A DNA stretch of 64,000 nucleotides from Alphaproteobacteria bacterium LSUCC0396 (GTDB taxonomy: Bacteria > Pseudomonadota > Alphaproteobacteria > Puniceispirillales > Puniceispirillaceae): assembly GCA_041228345.1 (NCBI GenBank), contig CP166131.1, positions 1,178,001 to 1,242,000 on the forward strand. The letters are read 5' to 3'. Below, in pieces: positions 34,664 through 44,648 of this stretch. The notes beneath the pieces were generated by a model. The model was not told the origin of the DNA, did no database searches, and saw nothing but the letters and a program-made list of their open reading frames with translations. A program made the position numbers and the translations under genes. How positions within the stretch are numbered: the stretch's first letter is position 1; each line of letters begins with the position of its first letter.

Positions 34664-36223
34664 ATGGTTAAAAAGCCCAATATTCTTGTTGTGCAGGCGG
34701 ATCAACTTACAGCGTTATGTCTGAACGCTTATGGCAAGCCTTTAGCAAAGACGCCCAACATAGACAAAATAGCCGCACACGGCACTGTTTTCCTAAACAC
34801 CTATTGTAATAGCCCTGTTTGTGGACCCTCTCGGGCAGGTATGATGACAGGGCGAATTCCATCAGAGGTTGGTGTTTATGACAACGCTGGAGAATTTCTC
34901 TCATCCGAACCGACATTTGCGCATTATTTAAGAGCGCTTGGTTATCAAACAACTCTATGCGGCAAGATGCACTTTGTTGGCCCCGATCAACTTCATGGTT
35001 TTGAGCGGCGCCTAACGACGGATATTTATCCATCAGATTACGGCTGGACAGCTGATTGGTCACAAATAGAAGAGGAGTATTCTCCATCAAGGATGAGCCT
35101 TCACAGTGTCGTGGAGGCGGGTATCTGCGAGCGCAGCCTTCAAATTGATTACGATGAACATGTTTTTAATGCGGCTCGTCAGGAAATTTTTGATCTCGCC
35201 AGGTCACCTGATGATCGGCCTTTTATGCTGCATGTATCTTTTACTCACCCTCATAATCCCTTCGTTACCACACAGGAATTCTGGGATCTTTATGATCATA
35301 ATAAAATTCCCCTGCCAGAAGTTTCTTATATTCCATATGAACAACGAGACCCTTGGGCCCAACGATATTATATGACCATTAGGCAAGACGAGTTTAATAT
35401 AACCAATGATCAGTTGCTAAATGCTCGCCATGCGTATTTTGCCATGACTAGCTATTTTGATCATCTTATAGGAGGTTTGGTCTCTGCCCTCAAATCGACC
35501 GGCCAATATGACAACACCTACATTTTTGTCATTTCAGATCATGGTGATATGATAGGCGAGCGCGGCATGTGGTATAAATTCAATCCATTTGAAGGATCTG
35601 TTCGCGTGCCTATGATCGCGGCGGGGCCGAAATTCAAAGCCGGACATGTGGAAACAGCATTAACAACATTAGCTGATTTGTTGCCCACTTTTGCTGATAT
35701 CGCATCTGGTTCGTCATTTAAAAATTATGCAAGCCCTGTCGATGGGCGTAGCCTTTTCGCACTGCCCACACCCGGTTCAGGTCATAATACAGTCTATTTT
35801 GAGTATTGCGGTGAAGGCGTTCACGCCCCAGCCCTCATGTGTCGTCATAACGCTATCAAATATATACGGTGTGGAGATGACCCAGAAATGATGTTTGATT
35901 TAGCCAGCGACCCAAATGAACAAAACAACTTAGCTATCGACCCCAAATTTGCCAGCACTTTATCAGAGATAAGGTCATTGGTCGCTGAACGTTGGGATGA
36001 ACAAAATTTGGCAGCTCGCGTAGAGACTTCGCAGCGTAACAGACTTTTTGTCCAAGAAGCTATGAAAGAGGGCCTTTTCCCATCATGGGATTATACGCCG
36101 CCATTTGACGCATCTCGAGCCTATGTTCGTGGCGCAATAGACCCAAATACCACGGCAACAAAGGCTCGAAAAAGGTTTCCTTTTGTGCCAACAACACCGC
36201 CTGAAAAGCCAAGGCTTAGTTAA
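34664..36223 (+). CDS. Sulfatase, choline-sulfatase-like
   Basis: 519 aa. Formylglycine Cys53 in SPVCGPSRAGMMTGR. BetC-lineage segment CGKMHFVGPDQLHGFERRL followed by TTDIYPSDYGW; metal block ISDHGDMIGERGMWYKFN (about 289-306). No signal peptide. Codon usage is noticeably more AT-rich than in the other sulfatase genes, suggesting a separate origin. A small hairpin overlaps its stop codon. Confidence 0.87.
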   Translation: MVKKPNILVVQADQLTALCLNAYGKPLAKTPNIDKIAAHGTVFLNTYCNSPVCGPSRAGMMTGRIPSEVGVYDNAGEFLSSEPTFAHYLRALGYQTTLCGKMHFVGPDQLHGFERRLTTDIYPSDYGWTADWSQIEEEYSPSRMSLHSVVEAGICERSLQIDYDEHVFNAARQEIFDLARSPDDRPFMLHVSFTHPHNPFVTTQEFWDLYDHNKIPLPEVSYIPYEQRDPWAQRYYMTIRQDEFNITNDQLLNARHAYFAMTSYFDHLIGGLVSALKSTGQYDNTYIFVISDHGDMIGERGMWYKFNPFEGSVRVPMIAAGPKFKAGHVETALTTLADLLPTFADIASGSSFKNYASPVDGRSLFALPTPGSGHNTVYFEYCGEGVHAPALMCRHNAIKYIRCGDDPEMMFDLASDPNEQNNLAIDPKFASTLSEIRSLVAERWDEQNLAARVETSQRNRLFVQEAMKEGLFPSWDYTPPFDASRAYVRGAIDPNTTATKARKRFPFVPTTPPEKPRLS

Positions 36224-36569
36224 GCTTGGGGAAAACGTAAAGCGTAAAAACGAAGACCTCCAAGCCGAAATCAAAGGGGCAAATAAAGATGGTTGCGGGG
36301 GCAGGATTTGCTCAGGCCGATACAGTGACCACACAAATATAGATTGATGTTTTTGAAGACTTTGAAGGACAAGCCCAGGTGTCCACATGACCCGTGTCCA
36401 TGCGACAGATATTATCACACTAGAATCTCCAATATTGGGCTGGTAAGAATGCTACCCTGATGGCTGTCAAAGATGGACTGTTCGCTAGGATGTGGTTTGA
36501 TCAAATCAAAAAATACATGCTTAACACGGCGAAAAAAGCAAACCTAAGCTGGCTTTTGAGCTTTACGGA
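36224..36569. other. Intergenic region with repeat remnant
   Basis: 346 bases between the convergent sulfatase and dioxygenase genes. No gene recognised. Just after the sulfatase stop one plus frame reads a short charged coiled-coil-like piece (GENVKRKNEDLQAEIKG), possibly a transposase OrfA-type relic. The repeat at 36291-36318 follows. Confidence 0.45.
36291..36318 (+). repeat. Second copy of tRNA-3'-end-like repeat
   Basis: 28 bases beginning GGTTGCGGGGGCAGGATTT, matching 20176-20204 with four transitions and one gap, in the same direction. In antisense it reads like the end of a tRNA T-arm and acceptor (AAATCCTGCCCCCGCAACCA), but the T-loop consensus and the rest of the tRNA are missing. 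Confidence 0.45.
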
Positions 36570-37418
36570 CTAGAAGCGCGTATCAGCGATGGTTGTGCGA
36601 TGGAGGAGCCTGTCATAACCGTCATAGCCGCCCGTTGCCGCATGCAGCAGCGAACGGTTATCCCAGATGACGAGCATGTCGGCGGACCATTTGTGGGAAT
36701 AGAGGATTTGCTTAGCGCTTTGGTATTCATAAAACATATCTAGCAGCTCCTGACTTTCCTGCCGGTCAAAACCAACAAAGCCCTGGATATATGCGGCCGA
36801 TGAAAACAATGCCTTTTGCCCCGTCTCGTGATGCGTTCTCACAAATGGATGCTCTGTTTGCCTTCTTGCTGAATCATTAGTGATGATCTTCATCGACCGT
36901 CCTTTGGCCTGATCGGAGGCGCCAAATTTGCCATCAGGCGCATAGCCTTTTTCAGCTGAATGGATTGCAACCAGAGAATCCGCCTTATCGCGCAGGTTGT
37001 CCGGTAAATTTTCATAGGCAGCCACCTGGTCAGCGAACACAGTGTTACCGCCCATAGGTGGTATCGTGATACCAAAAAGGCATGTCCCCGCAGGTGGCAC
37101 ATCCAGAAAACTCCAGTCAGAATGCAGGTTCTCTGCAAAAATGGGTGTCGTTTCATCCGCGTTCCGCTGAATGGCAGCAATGTTTTGATGGCCATCAATA
37201 TGTCCAAGAAAGGGATCCTCCCCAAACTCCCCAAAATATAGAGAAAACCGTTCCAGATCGTAGTCGTTCATCTGCTGTTCGGGAAAGACAAGCACTTTAT
37301 GCTTAAGCCAAAGACTGCGCAGCTCTGCTACAAGATCAGACGATAGTTCTCTGGTCAAATCAACGCCGGTAACAAAAGCGCCAAACGATGCTTCGGTGTT
37401 TTTAACATGCAGTCCCAT
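36570..37418 (-). CDS. TauD/TfdA family Fe(II)/2-oxoglutarate dioxygenase
   Basis: 282 aa, typical TauD length. Iron ligands: H-x-D in ENLHSDWSFLD (about 116-126) and the distal His in RLLHRTTIAD near the C terminus, with the 2-oxoglutarate-binding Arg after it. VTGVDLTRELS opens the family fold. Members release sulfite from taurine or cleave alkyl sulfates (AtsK). Lying between sulfatases, an alkylsulfate- or sulfonate-cleaving role is a reasonable inference. AGGGAG precedes the ATG. Upstream on the same strand, 98 bases away, is a BetC-like sulfatase gene. Confidence 0.88.
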   Translation of the reverse strand: MGLHVKNTEASFGAFVTGVDLTRELSSDLVAELRSLWLKHKVLVFPEQQMNDYDLERFSLYFGEFGEDPFLGHIDGHQNIAAIQRNADETTPIFAENLHSDWSFLDVPPAGTCLFGITIPPMGGNTVFADQVAAYENLPDNLRDKADSLVAIHSAEKGYAPDGKFGASDQAKGRSMKIITNDSARRQTEHPFVRTHHETGQKALFSSAAYIQGFVGFDRQESQELLDMFYEYQSAKQILYSHKWSADMLVIWDNRSLLHAATGGYDGYDRLLHRTTIADTRF

Positions 37419-37516
37419 ACTATACTCCCTGTAAAAAGTTTGGGATATTCCAATTCCTCAAAACGCGTTTAACGGGCCCAATTATAATCTGATCAGCAGC
37501 TGTTAAAAATCAGACA

Positions 37517-39139
37517 CTATTGCTCGAATCGGGGCGGCGGGATGATCGAAGCGTCAAGTTCGGCAGTCTGAGTCGGTGTAGCAGGGGCTTTTGGTGGAAG
37601 CTGATAGCGTGCCTTGGTAGCGTGGGCTCCCTTCTTCAGACCACCTCCACGGACAAATCGATCGGCATCTCCGGGTTGCACGACGAAGGCCCAGTTGGGA
37701 TCGCTTTCCGATTCCTCGGAGAGACCACGCAGGAAAATACGCTCCCTTTGGCTTTGCCTGATCCGTGCATCATAGTCCCTGGGATCATAATTCTTTAATG
37801 CAATAGCCTGCAGCTGCGCCAGCGTCTTGGCATGTGCTGGATCCTTGGCCAGACTCTTCAGCTCATCCGGATCCTCCTCCAGGTTGAACAGCAGTGGCTC
37901 ATAGCCATGAGTTAGGATAAGCTTATATGGCCCTTTTTTCACCATACGAACTGGCCCCGGAGTGCCACCTGCGGAAAAGTCTGAAACAACAGCAGCATCA
38001 CCGCCACCGAAAACACGGCTACCAGACTGGTCACCGGTAATCACCTGCTTTAACGACCGGCCAGCGAGTTTTACTGGCATATTCTCAACCTTGCCACCAG
38101 CTAATTCAATTAGGGTCGGCACGATATCGATGATCGACGTGTTGTTCGCGTCGCGTCCCTGGGTGATGCCAGTGCCGGAGAAGATCATTGGAATCCGAAC
38201 CGAATGTTCAAACATCGACATTTTGTACCACATGCCACGTTCACCCAACGTTTCTCCATGATCTGATACAAAGACCACGACGGTGTTGTCATCCAGTTCG
38301 GTTTCCACAAGCGTGTCAATCAGCCGGCCTATCAGGGCATCGGTGTAAGAGATCATCGCGTAATATGCGTGTCGCGCGTTCCGGATATCTTCCTCGCTTA
38401 TAGGATAGGTGTTGTACTGATGTGAAAAATACAAATATTGGCTACCTGCATCCTTTTTCATGAGCGGGATTTCCTCAATCTTTGGCAGGTCAATCTCATC
38501 ATGATCATACATATCCCAATATTTTTGATGAATTGTAAATGGAGGATGTGGGTGCGTGAAAGAGGACACTACAAAGAAGGGCTTGTCACTTTTACCCTTG
38601 CGCGCCAAGTCGTAGAACTTCTGAACAGACTTGTTTGCCACGTCGTCATCATAATCCATCTGCATCGAGCGTATACATGGTCCAGCTTCAAGAACTGGCC
38701 TGACTGTCGCACCTGCAGGACTGGGCTCAGTAACGTCGGCGCTCCAATTTGCCGTCCATGAAAAATTTGCGGGATAAATGTCAGTTGTCAAACGCTCTTC
38801 AAAACCATGAAGCTGATCAGGTCCAATAAAGTGCATCTTGCCGATGAGAGATGTCTGGTAGCCAAGGGACCGAAGAAAATGCGCAATCGTTGGAACCGAG
38901 GCGGGCAATTCAGCGCCATTGTCATAGGCGTTGATATCGGGGCAGAGCCTGCCTGTCATAAACGATGCTCTGGCCGGAGCACATAGAGGAGAACTCGTGT
39001 AAGCATTGTCAAACACCGTACCACTTGCAGCGAGCCTAGAGATATTAGGCGTCTTCACGACGCGATGGCCATAATCAGGCATGAACTGCGGTGCGAGTTC
39101 ATCGACCATAATCACAAGAATGTTCGGCTGCTTGTCCAT
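37517..39139 (-). CDS. Sulfatase, choline-sulfatase-like
   Basis: 540 aa. Formylglycine Cys53 in SPLCAPARASFMTGR; IGKMHFIGPDQLHGFEERL followed by TTDIYPANF marks the BetC lineage; metal block VSDHGETLGERGMWYKMS (about 299-316). Closest in layout to the sulfatase at 25592-27193. GAGGA precedes the ATG. No signal peptide. Likely transcribed with the TauD-like gene. Divergent from the acyl-CoA cluster, with a palindromic operator between. Confidence 0.88.
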   Translation of the reverse strand: MDKQPNILVIMVDELAPQFMPDYGHRVVKTPNISRLAASGTVFDNAYTSSPLCAPARASFMTGRLCPDINAYDNGAELPASVPTIAHFLRSLGYQTSLIGKMHFIGPDQLHGFEERLTTDIYPANFSWTANWSADVTEPSPAGATVRPVLEAGPCIRSMQMDYDDDVANKSVQKFYDLARKGKSDKPFFVVSSFTHPHPPFTIHQKYWDMYDHDEIDLPKIEEIPLMKKDAGSQYLYFSHQYNTYPISEEDIRNARHAYYAMISYTDALIGRLIDTLVETELDDNTVVVFVSDHGETLGERGMWYKMSMFEHSVRIPMIFSGTGITQGRDANNTSIIDIVPTLIELAGGKVENMPVKLAGRSLKQVITGDQSGSRVFGGGDAAVVSDFSAGGTPGPVRMVKKGPYKLILTHGYEPLLFNLEEDPDELKSLAKDPAHAKTLAQLQAIALKNYDPRDYDARIRQSQRERIFLRGLSEESESDPNWAFVVQPGDADRFVRGGGLKKGAHATKARYQLPPKAPATPTQTAELDASIIPPPRFEQ

Positions 39140-39229
39140 GTTATCCTCGTTATTGGCCTCATAAGAACCAAACCTTATTTCATTTTTTATTTGTTTGTAC
39201 AGTGGTTAGTAATATGGCAGACTATTATT

Positions 39230-39249
39230 GTAAACAGTTAACAGTTTAC
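39230..39249. promoter_or_regulatory. Palindromic operator, copy 1
   Basis: GTAAACAGTTAACAGTTTAC: inverted repeat GTAAAC-N8-GTTTAC centred on GTTAAC. It recurs with 16 of 20 identical bases at 49837-49856. It lies 20 bases before the GTG of the first NPD gene and 90 bases from the divergent sulfatase. Probably bound by a local regulator; the FCD-type GntR at 54214 is the best candidate. Confidence 0.65.
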
Positions 39250-39268
39250 CTAATATGGAGATAATGGC

Positions 39269-40207
39269 GTGAAACCTCAGCCGCTTAAAAACCTCAGACT
39301 GCCAGTTATCGTCGCACCAATGTTCCTGAATTCATCGCCGGACCTAGTGGTGTCAGCAGCCAAGGCTGGTATTCTCGCAACCTTTCCTTCGCTCAACCCA
39401 CGGGCGCCCGAAGAGCTAACAGATTGGCTGGACGAAATCGAATCCCGCTGCAATGAAGAGAATCAATCTCGTCATCGATACGGCGTCAATCTAATCGTTC
39501 ATAAGACAAACGAGAAACTCGAAACCCACAAGAAAACAGTAGTAGATAAAAGGGTTCCGGTAGTCGTCACATCCCTTGGGGCCGCGAATGACGTTATCAG
39601 CGACATCCAATCCTACGGTGGGATCGTGTTGCATGACGTGATCAACCGCCGCCACGCTGAAAAAGCTATCGAAGCCGGTGTCGATGGTCTGGTTTTAGTA
39701 TCTGCAGGGGCTGGAGGGCATGGCGGAACGCTAAATCCGCTGTCCTTCATTGCAGAAATTCGCGAAATTTTCGATGGGATCATCGTTTTGGCGGGTGGGA
39801 TCAGTTGTGGGCGCGGTGTTGCCGCGGCGCGCGCAGCAGGGGCCGACTTCGCTTATATGGGAACGCGATTCATTGCGACGAACGAGGCAACCGCTGAAGC
39901 AGAGTACAAGCAGATGCTGATCGATAGTCGCGCAGCGGACGTCATCTACACCAACAGCGTTTCAGGTGTGAACGGCAATTTTCTGCGCCAGAGCATTGAG
40001 GCAAACAACATCGATCTAACCATAGCGCCGGATTACAAACCAGGCGCAATGCGCCAAAAAGACAAAAAATCCGCGGCGTGGAAGCGGGTCTGGAGCGGCG
40101 GCCATGGCGTTGGAACAATCCACAATGTCGTGTCGGTTGCGGATCTGGTGGATCAGTTGGAACATGAATTCGACGAGGCAATCGCAGACCTCTTAGTTAA
40201 AAAATAA
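39269..40207 (+). CDS. Nitronate monooxygenase / 2-nitropropane dioxygenase (NPD) family flavoprotein
   Basis: 312 aa FMN TIM-barrel. Blocks: [19 protein letters not shown] (about 9-27), [10 protein letters not shown] (about 71-80), [13 protein letters not shown] and the FMN-phosphate [15 protein letters not shown] segment (about 151-165), then [32 protein letters not shown] at 39269 with GGAG at 39257-39260; a nearby ATG is out of frame. Placed at the head of an acyl-CoA operon. NPD-family proteins such as IpdC act on acyl-CoA intermediates of steroid-ring breakdown, so a CoA-thioester substrate is as plausible as a nitronate. Confidence 0.85.
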   Translation: MKPQPLKNLRLPVIVAPMFLNSSPDLVVSAAKAGILATFPSLNPRAPEELTDWLDEIESRCNEENQSRHRYGVNLIVHKTNEKLETHKKTVVDKRVPVVVTSLGAANDVISDIQSYGGIVLHDVINRRHAEKAIEAGVDGLVLVSAGAGGHGGTLNPLSFIAEIREIFDGIIVLAGGISCGRGVAAARAAGADFAYMGTRFIATNEATAEAEYKQMLIDSRAADVIYTNSVSGVNGNFLRQSIEANNIDLTIAPDYKPGAMRQKDKKSAAWKRVWSGGHGVGTIHNVVSVADLVDQLEHEFDEAIADLLVKK

Positions 40208-40217
40208 GGTGTGTGGA

Positions 40218-41426
40218 ATGAGCAAGTCCCAGAGCGTTGTTATTATTTCTGCGGCACGAACACCAATTGGGCGTTCATTTTCTGGCACTTTCAACAACAC
40301 AGCTGGACCGACGCTTGCTGCGCTTAGCATTAGCGAGGCGGTAAAACGATCTGGTGTGGCGCTAGAAGACGTGGAGGATGTGGTTCTGGGCTGCGGCAAC
40401 CCGATCAACACTTGTGGTCGTACGCTGGGGCGTACTGCTGCTTTGCGGGCCGGATTACCGGACTCGGTTCCCGGGCTGACAGTCAGCCGGGCCTGCGCGT
40501 CGGGGCTTCAAGCCATCGCGACCGGAGCCCATATGATTGCTCATGAAGGCGCAAGAGTGTTGGTTTGTGGCGGCATTGAAACAATAAGCCTGAATGCGAG
40601 TGCACGGGACAATCCAGATAGTTATGATCCCTGGCTGTACGAGAACCGGCCCGATCTGTATTCAACAATGTTGCAGACCGCCGAAAACGTTGCTGCACGG
40701 TATGGTATCGATCGTGAGGCCATGGATGCCTACGCGCTGCAGAGCGAAATCCGTGTAAAAGCGGCAAAAACCGCGGGTCATTTTGACAAGGAAATCGTGC
40801 CGGTAACTGTGTCCAAGCTGGTCAAGAACGAGAGCGGTGGCGAAGATCCGATTACGGTCACCATACACCAAGATGAATGTAACCGCCCGCAGACAACCGC
40901 CAAAGGATTGGCTGGGCTCGTGCCAGTGCTAGGTCCAGATACCCGGATAACCGCCGGCAATTCTTGCAATCTTGCTGATGGCTCAGCAGCACTTGTGTTG
41001 ATGAGCAGTGCTGCCGCTCAGCAGCATGGTCTGCGACCTTTAGCGGCGTTTCGGGGCTATGCGGTCGCAGGTTGCGCACCCGACGAAATGGGTATCGGCC
41101 CAATTTTCGCGGTTCCCAAACTGCTGGAACGGCATGGACTCTCTGTGAGTGATATTGATTTATGGGAACTGAACGAGGCCTTTGCCAGTCAGGTTCTTTA
41201 TTGTCGCGACAGGTTGGAGATCGACAATGAAAAGCTGAATGTGAACGGCGGCTCAATTGCGCTTGGTCATCCGTTTGGCATGACCGGAGCCCGCCTGGTT
41301 TCACATCTCCTCTATGAAGGCCAACGACGCGGTGCCCGATTGGGCGTGGTCACTATGTGCATTGGTGGAGGCATGGGCGCGGCCGGGCTGTTTGAGATAT
41401 TCGCAGGAGTCGAGTCTGTACAATGA
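40218..41426 (+). CDS. Thiolase (acetyl-CoA acyltransferase)
   Basis: 402 aa from ATG 40218 (AAGG at 40206-40209; a GTG at 40209 is possible). Catalytic Cys93 in [11 protein letters not shown]; His in [20 protein letters not shown]; second Cys in [27 protein letters not shown] block. It cleaves 3-oxoacyl-CoA with CoA at the end of a beta-oxidation round. Ten bases after the NPD gene; its stop overlaps the synthetase start (ATGA). Confidence 0.92.
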   Translation: MSKSQSVVIISAARTPIGRSFSGTFNNTAGPTLAALSISEAVKRSGVALEDVEDVVLGCGNPINTCGRTLGRTAALRAGLPDSVPGLTVSRACASGLQAIATGAHMIAHEGARVLVCGGIETISLNASARDNPDSYDPWLYENRPDLYSTMLQTAENVAARYGIDREAMDAYALQSEIRVKAAKTAGHFDKEIVPVTVSKLVKNESGGEDPITVTIHQDECNRPQTTAKGLAGLVPVLGPDTRITAGNSCNLADGSAALVLMSSAAAQQHGLRPLAAFRGYAVAGCAPDEMGIGPIFAVPKLLERHGLSVSDIDLWELNEAFASQVLYCRDRLEIDNEKLNVNGGSIALGHPFGMTGARLVSHLLYEGQRRGARLGVVTMCIGGGMGAAGLFEIFAGVESVQ

Positions 41427-43546
41427 GCAATCGAGATAATCACATAACCGGCGTTACCGAGATGTTTGGGGCCCGAAACATAGCAGTCATTGGTGCTTCG
41501 GATGATATCAGCAAAATTGCAGGGCGACCCTACCATTTCCTGAAAACCCGAGGTTTCAACGGCAATTTATACGCTGTGAACCCGCGCCGGGAGACCGTTC
41601 AGGGCGATATCTCCTACCCCAGCCTTGCCGCGGTCGGGCAGCCGATCGACCTGGCTATTGTAGCAGTGCCGGCGTCATTTGTGCTGCAGGCCGTCACCGA
41701 TTGTGTTGCTCAAGGTGTGCGGTCCGCGGTGATATTTGCTGGCGGAATGGCGGAAGCCGGTGCCAAGGGGCGTGAGGTTGAGGATGAAATCCGTCGCACC
41801 GCCAAAGCTGGGGGCCTGCGTCTTCTGGGCCCTAACTGCATGGGCCTGATGAATTTGCGTGACAACCTTTACGCGAGTTTCAGCAACACGATTCCAGATA
41901 TTCCACCTTTGCAGGAGGACGGTGGGCTTGCGGTCGTATCGCAGAGCGGGGCCCTGGGAAATTTCATGCTAACCCGGGCGATAGACGCCGGAATCCAGGT
42001 GGAGAAGTGGATTGCAACCGGCAACGAATCCGATGTCGAATTTGCCGAAGCCATCGAAGCTGTGGCTACCGACCCGCGCGTGCGCGGCATCCTGGCCTAT
42101 TTGGAGGGCGCACGCAACGGTGAACGGTTGATATCCGCATTTAAAACCGCCCGTGACAACAAGGTCCCAGTCGCGCTGATAAAGGTCGGGGCGACCGAAG
42201 AGGGTGCCAAAGCGGTCAAGTCCCATACTGATGCCATTGTTGGTGATGACGGGCTCTATGATGCACTGTTCCGGCGATACGGGGTGCAGCGCGTGCACAC
42301 CATCGACGATCTGCTGGAGCTTGGCCGGATCTTCTCCAGCGGTGTGCGCGCCAGCGGCGACAGGCTGTTGCTGACCTCGATTTCGGGCGGTGTTGGGATT
42401 ATCATGGCTGAGGCAGCGGTCAAAGCCGGACTCACCCTGCCGAGTCTCAGCGATGAGGCAAAGGCGAGTTTGAAGGAAAAGCTGCCATTCATGTCGGCTA
42501 ACAATCCCCTTGACGTCACTGGTCAGGCCTCTCAGGATTTTCAGTTGTTGACTGATGCCATCGAAATTGGCGCCGCTGACGTCAAAGCAGACGTTGTCAT
42601 CAATTTCCTTGGCCGCATGGCTCGGAACGAAACAGTGATCGATGGCTATCTTTCCACACTTGACGAACTTATGACCCGATTTCCCGAATCACGGTTTCTG
42701 ACCGTGGGCATGTTTGGCAAAGATGCCAAAACTCAGTTCCGCAATCGGGGCTATCTTGCGTTCACCGATCCGACCCGCGCAGTTGAGAGTGCTCAGACAT
42801 TAGTGAAACTGCACCGATCATTCTCCGCGCCTCGACCCGCTCCGATTGATTTGGAGAAGTTTCGTAGTCCGCGCCCCGAGGCAACACCAGATGAGCAGGA
42901 ATGCTATGCTTTGCTCAACAAGATCGGCATTTCTGTGCCGAAGCACCTGGCAGTCAAAGACCAGAACAAGGCTGAAACAGCACTTGGAGTGTTGAAAGCG
43001 CCGTTGGTGATGAAGGTACTTTCTCGAGATATCGCCCACAAATCTGAGGTTGGCGGTGTCCGTCTGGGGCTGGAGAGTGCCAAAGAAACGGGATCAGCAA
43101 TGCAGTCCATGCTGGCTGATGTATCTGGCGCAATGCCAGAGGCAGATATCCGCGGAGTTTTGTTGATGGAAACTGAGCGCGACTTCACCGAAGTCGTGAT
43201 CGGTGCCAAGGTCGATCCGCAGCTTGGCACATCGATCATGGTCGGGCTGGGGGGCATATTTGTTGAGATTCTTGCGGATGTGTCCGTTAGCACTGCGCCG
43301 GTAACGGCCTCAGAGGTCCACGAGATGCTGAAGGAACTGCGGGGCTATCCGTTGCTTTTGGGTGCGCGGGGACAACCCCCTCGCGACATCAACGCAGTCG
43401 CCGAGGCAGCAGCCCGTTTGTCCTGCTTTGCCGCTGCAAACATTGACTGGCTTGCATCGATCGAAATCAACCCATTTGCTGTCGGTGTCCAGGGCCATGG
43501 CGGCAAGGCGCTGGACTGCTTCATTTGCATGAAGGAGGGTAAGTAG
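41423..43546 (+). CDS. ADP-forming acyl-CoA synthetase (fused alpha/beta, NDP-forming)
   Basis: 707 aa. The CoA-binding Rossmann domain (about 13-140: [21 protein letters not shown]) is followed by succinyl-CoA-ligase-like domains, with the phosphohistidine candidate His268 in [14 protein letters not shown]. The C-terminal ATP-grasp domain (about 490-700) has [22 protein letters not shown] and SIEINPFAV. It converts an acid plus ATP and CoA to acyl-CoA, ADP and Pi, reversibly. It may activate the imported acid of this cluster or recover ATP from a terminal acyl-CoA. Translationally coupled to the thiolase. Confidence 0.9.
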   Translation: MSNRDNHITGVTEMFGARNIAVIGASDDISKIAGRPYHFLKTRGFNGNLYAVNPRRETVQGDISYPSLAAVGQPIDLAIVAVPASFVLQAVTDCVAQGVRSAVIFAGGMAEAGAKGREVEDEIRRTAKAGGLRLLGPNCMGLMNLRDNLYASFSNTIPDIPPLQEDGGLAVVSQSGALGNFMLTRAIDAGIQVEKWIATGNESDVEFAEAIEAVATDPRVRGILAYLEGARNGERLISAFKTARDNKVPVALIKVGATEEGAKAVKSHTDAIVGDDGLYDALFRRYGVQRVHTIDDLLELGRIFSSGVRASGDRLLLTSISGGVGIIMAEAAVKAGLTLPSLSDEAKASLKEKLPFMSANNPLDVTGQASQDFQLLTDAIEIGAADVKADVVINFLGRMARNETVIDGYLSTLDELMTRFPESRFLTVGMFGKDAKTQFRNRGYLAFTDPTRAVESAQTLVKLHRSFSAPRPAPIDLEKFRSPRPEATPDEQECYALLNKIGISVPKHLAVKDQNKAETALGVLKAPLVMKVLSRDIAHKSEVGGVRLGLESAKETGSAMQSMLADVSGAMPEADIRGVLLMETERDFTEVVIGAKVDPQLGTSIMVGLGGIFVEILADVSVSTAPVTASEVHEMLKELRGYPLLLGARGQPPRDINAVAEAAARLSCFAAANIDWLASIEINPFAVGVQGHGGKALDCFICMKEGK

Positions 43547-44629
43547 ATGGTTAAAAGATACCAGGATTTCTGCGCAGAATTCGGCATTGATGTGCCGATA
43601 TTCGGCTTCAGCCATTCGGTTGAAACCGTTGCGGCAATCACCAATGCCGGTGGATTTGGAGTCTATGGCGCGACGCGGCGGTTTGATCATGAAATCACTT
43701 CCGAACTTGCGCAGATACGCGATATGACGGGCGACAGGCCTTACGGTGTCGATCTGGTGATCCCGGCGCGCATCCCAGCCGAAAACAACCGCGCCGCAAT
43801 GGAAAAAGACGTGCCACAAGAGCATCGTGACTTCATCAACGGTATGATCAGCAAATATGATGTACCGGAACCCTCAGGCCCGGGAAAACGCACCCGGTTC
43901 ATCCGATCGCAGGAAATTATCAGCGCTCAGGTCGCGGCTGTCGAAAACTCCGACGTAAGCATTGTGGCGCTTGGCATCGGGTCGCCACCTGATGTGGTGG
44001 CGCGGATGAAAGGTGCAGGCAAGGTGACCGCCGCCCTGATTGGTCAAGAGCGTCATGCCGAAAAGGCACTAGCAGCTGGGGCCGACCTTCTCATTGCTCA
44101 GGGCTACGACGCTGGCGGCCATACTGGCGTGGTCGGCACCTTCAGTCTGGTTCCCCGCATTGTCGACATGGCGGGCGACATCCCAGTTCTTGCGGCCGGC
44201 GGGGTCGCGACTGGTCGCCATATCGCCGCGTCGATGGCGATGGGCGCAGTTGGAGTCTGGCTCGGCACCGCGTTTCTGCTGACCGAAGAAAATGCTCCGC
44301 ATATGTCAGAAAACCAGGCTCAAAGTCTGATTGATGCCGGCGCGATAGATACAGTGGTGACCCGTGCGGAAAGCGGCAAACCATTTCGCCAGACCCGATC
44401 GGCCTGGTCGGACGAATGGGCCGCGCCCAGTGCACCCAGACCACTGGATCACCCTTTACATGATGTGCTGGTCGGCGATGTTCTTGGAGCCATTCAGGAA
44501 CATAACAACAAACCGCTTGCCCATTCCGGTGCCGGTCAAGGAGTTGGCTGGTTTGACCGGATCAGACCGACCGCCGATGTGATCAGCCAGCTTTGGGACG
44601 AAGCCAAAACGGTTATGGCGCAACTTTAA
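43547..44629 (+). CDS. NPD family flavoprotein, second copy
   Basis: 360 aa, larger and quite different from the NPD protein at 39269. Blocks: FGIDVPIFGFSHSVETVAAI (about 11-30), GVDLVIPARIPAENN (about 65-79), VVALGIG-like strand, LIAQGYDAGGHTGVVGTF (about 178-195), and IPVLAAGGVATGRHIAASMAMGA plus VWLGTAFLLTEE. Starts immediately after the synthetase stop with GGAGG upstream. Two distinct NPD proteins in one CoA-thioester operon suggest successive flavin-dependent oxidations. Confidence 0.85.
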   Translation: MVKRYQDFCAEFGIDVPIFGFSHSVETVAAITNAGGFGVYGATRRFDHEITSELAQIRDMTGDRPYGVDLVIPARIPAENNRAAMEKDVPQEHRDFINGMISKYDVPEPSGPGKRTRFIRSQEIISAQVAAVENSDVSIVALGIGSPPDVVARMKGAGKVTAALIGQERHAEKALAAGADLLIAQGYDAGGHTGVVGTFSLVPRIVDMAGDIPVLAAGGVATGRHIAASMAMGAVGVWLGTAFLLTEENAPHMSENQAQSLIDAGAIDTVVTRAESGKPFRQTRSAWSDEWAAPSAPRPLDHPLHDVLVGDVLGAIQEHNNKPLAHSGAGQGVGWFDRIRPTADVISQLWDEAKTVMAQL

Positions 44630-44648
44630 CACTATGAAGGGCCAAGAG

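Noticed and set aside
36531-36557. Minus-strand hairpin plus T-run as terminator of the TauD-like gene
   Set aside because: The stem is only six A/T-rich pairs with a long loop; too weak to list as a feature.
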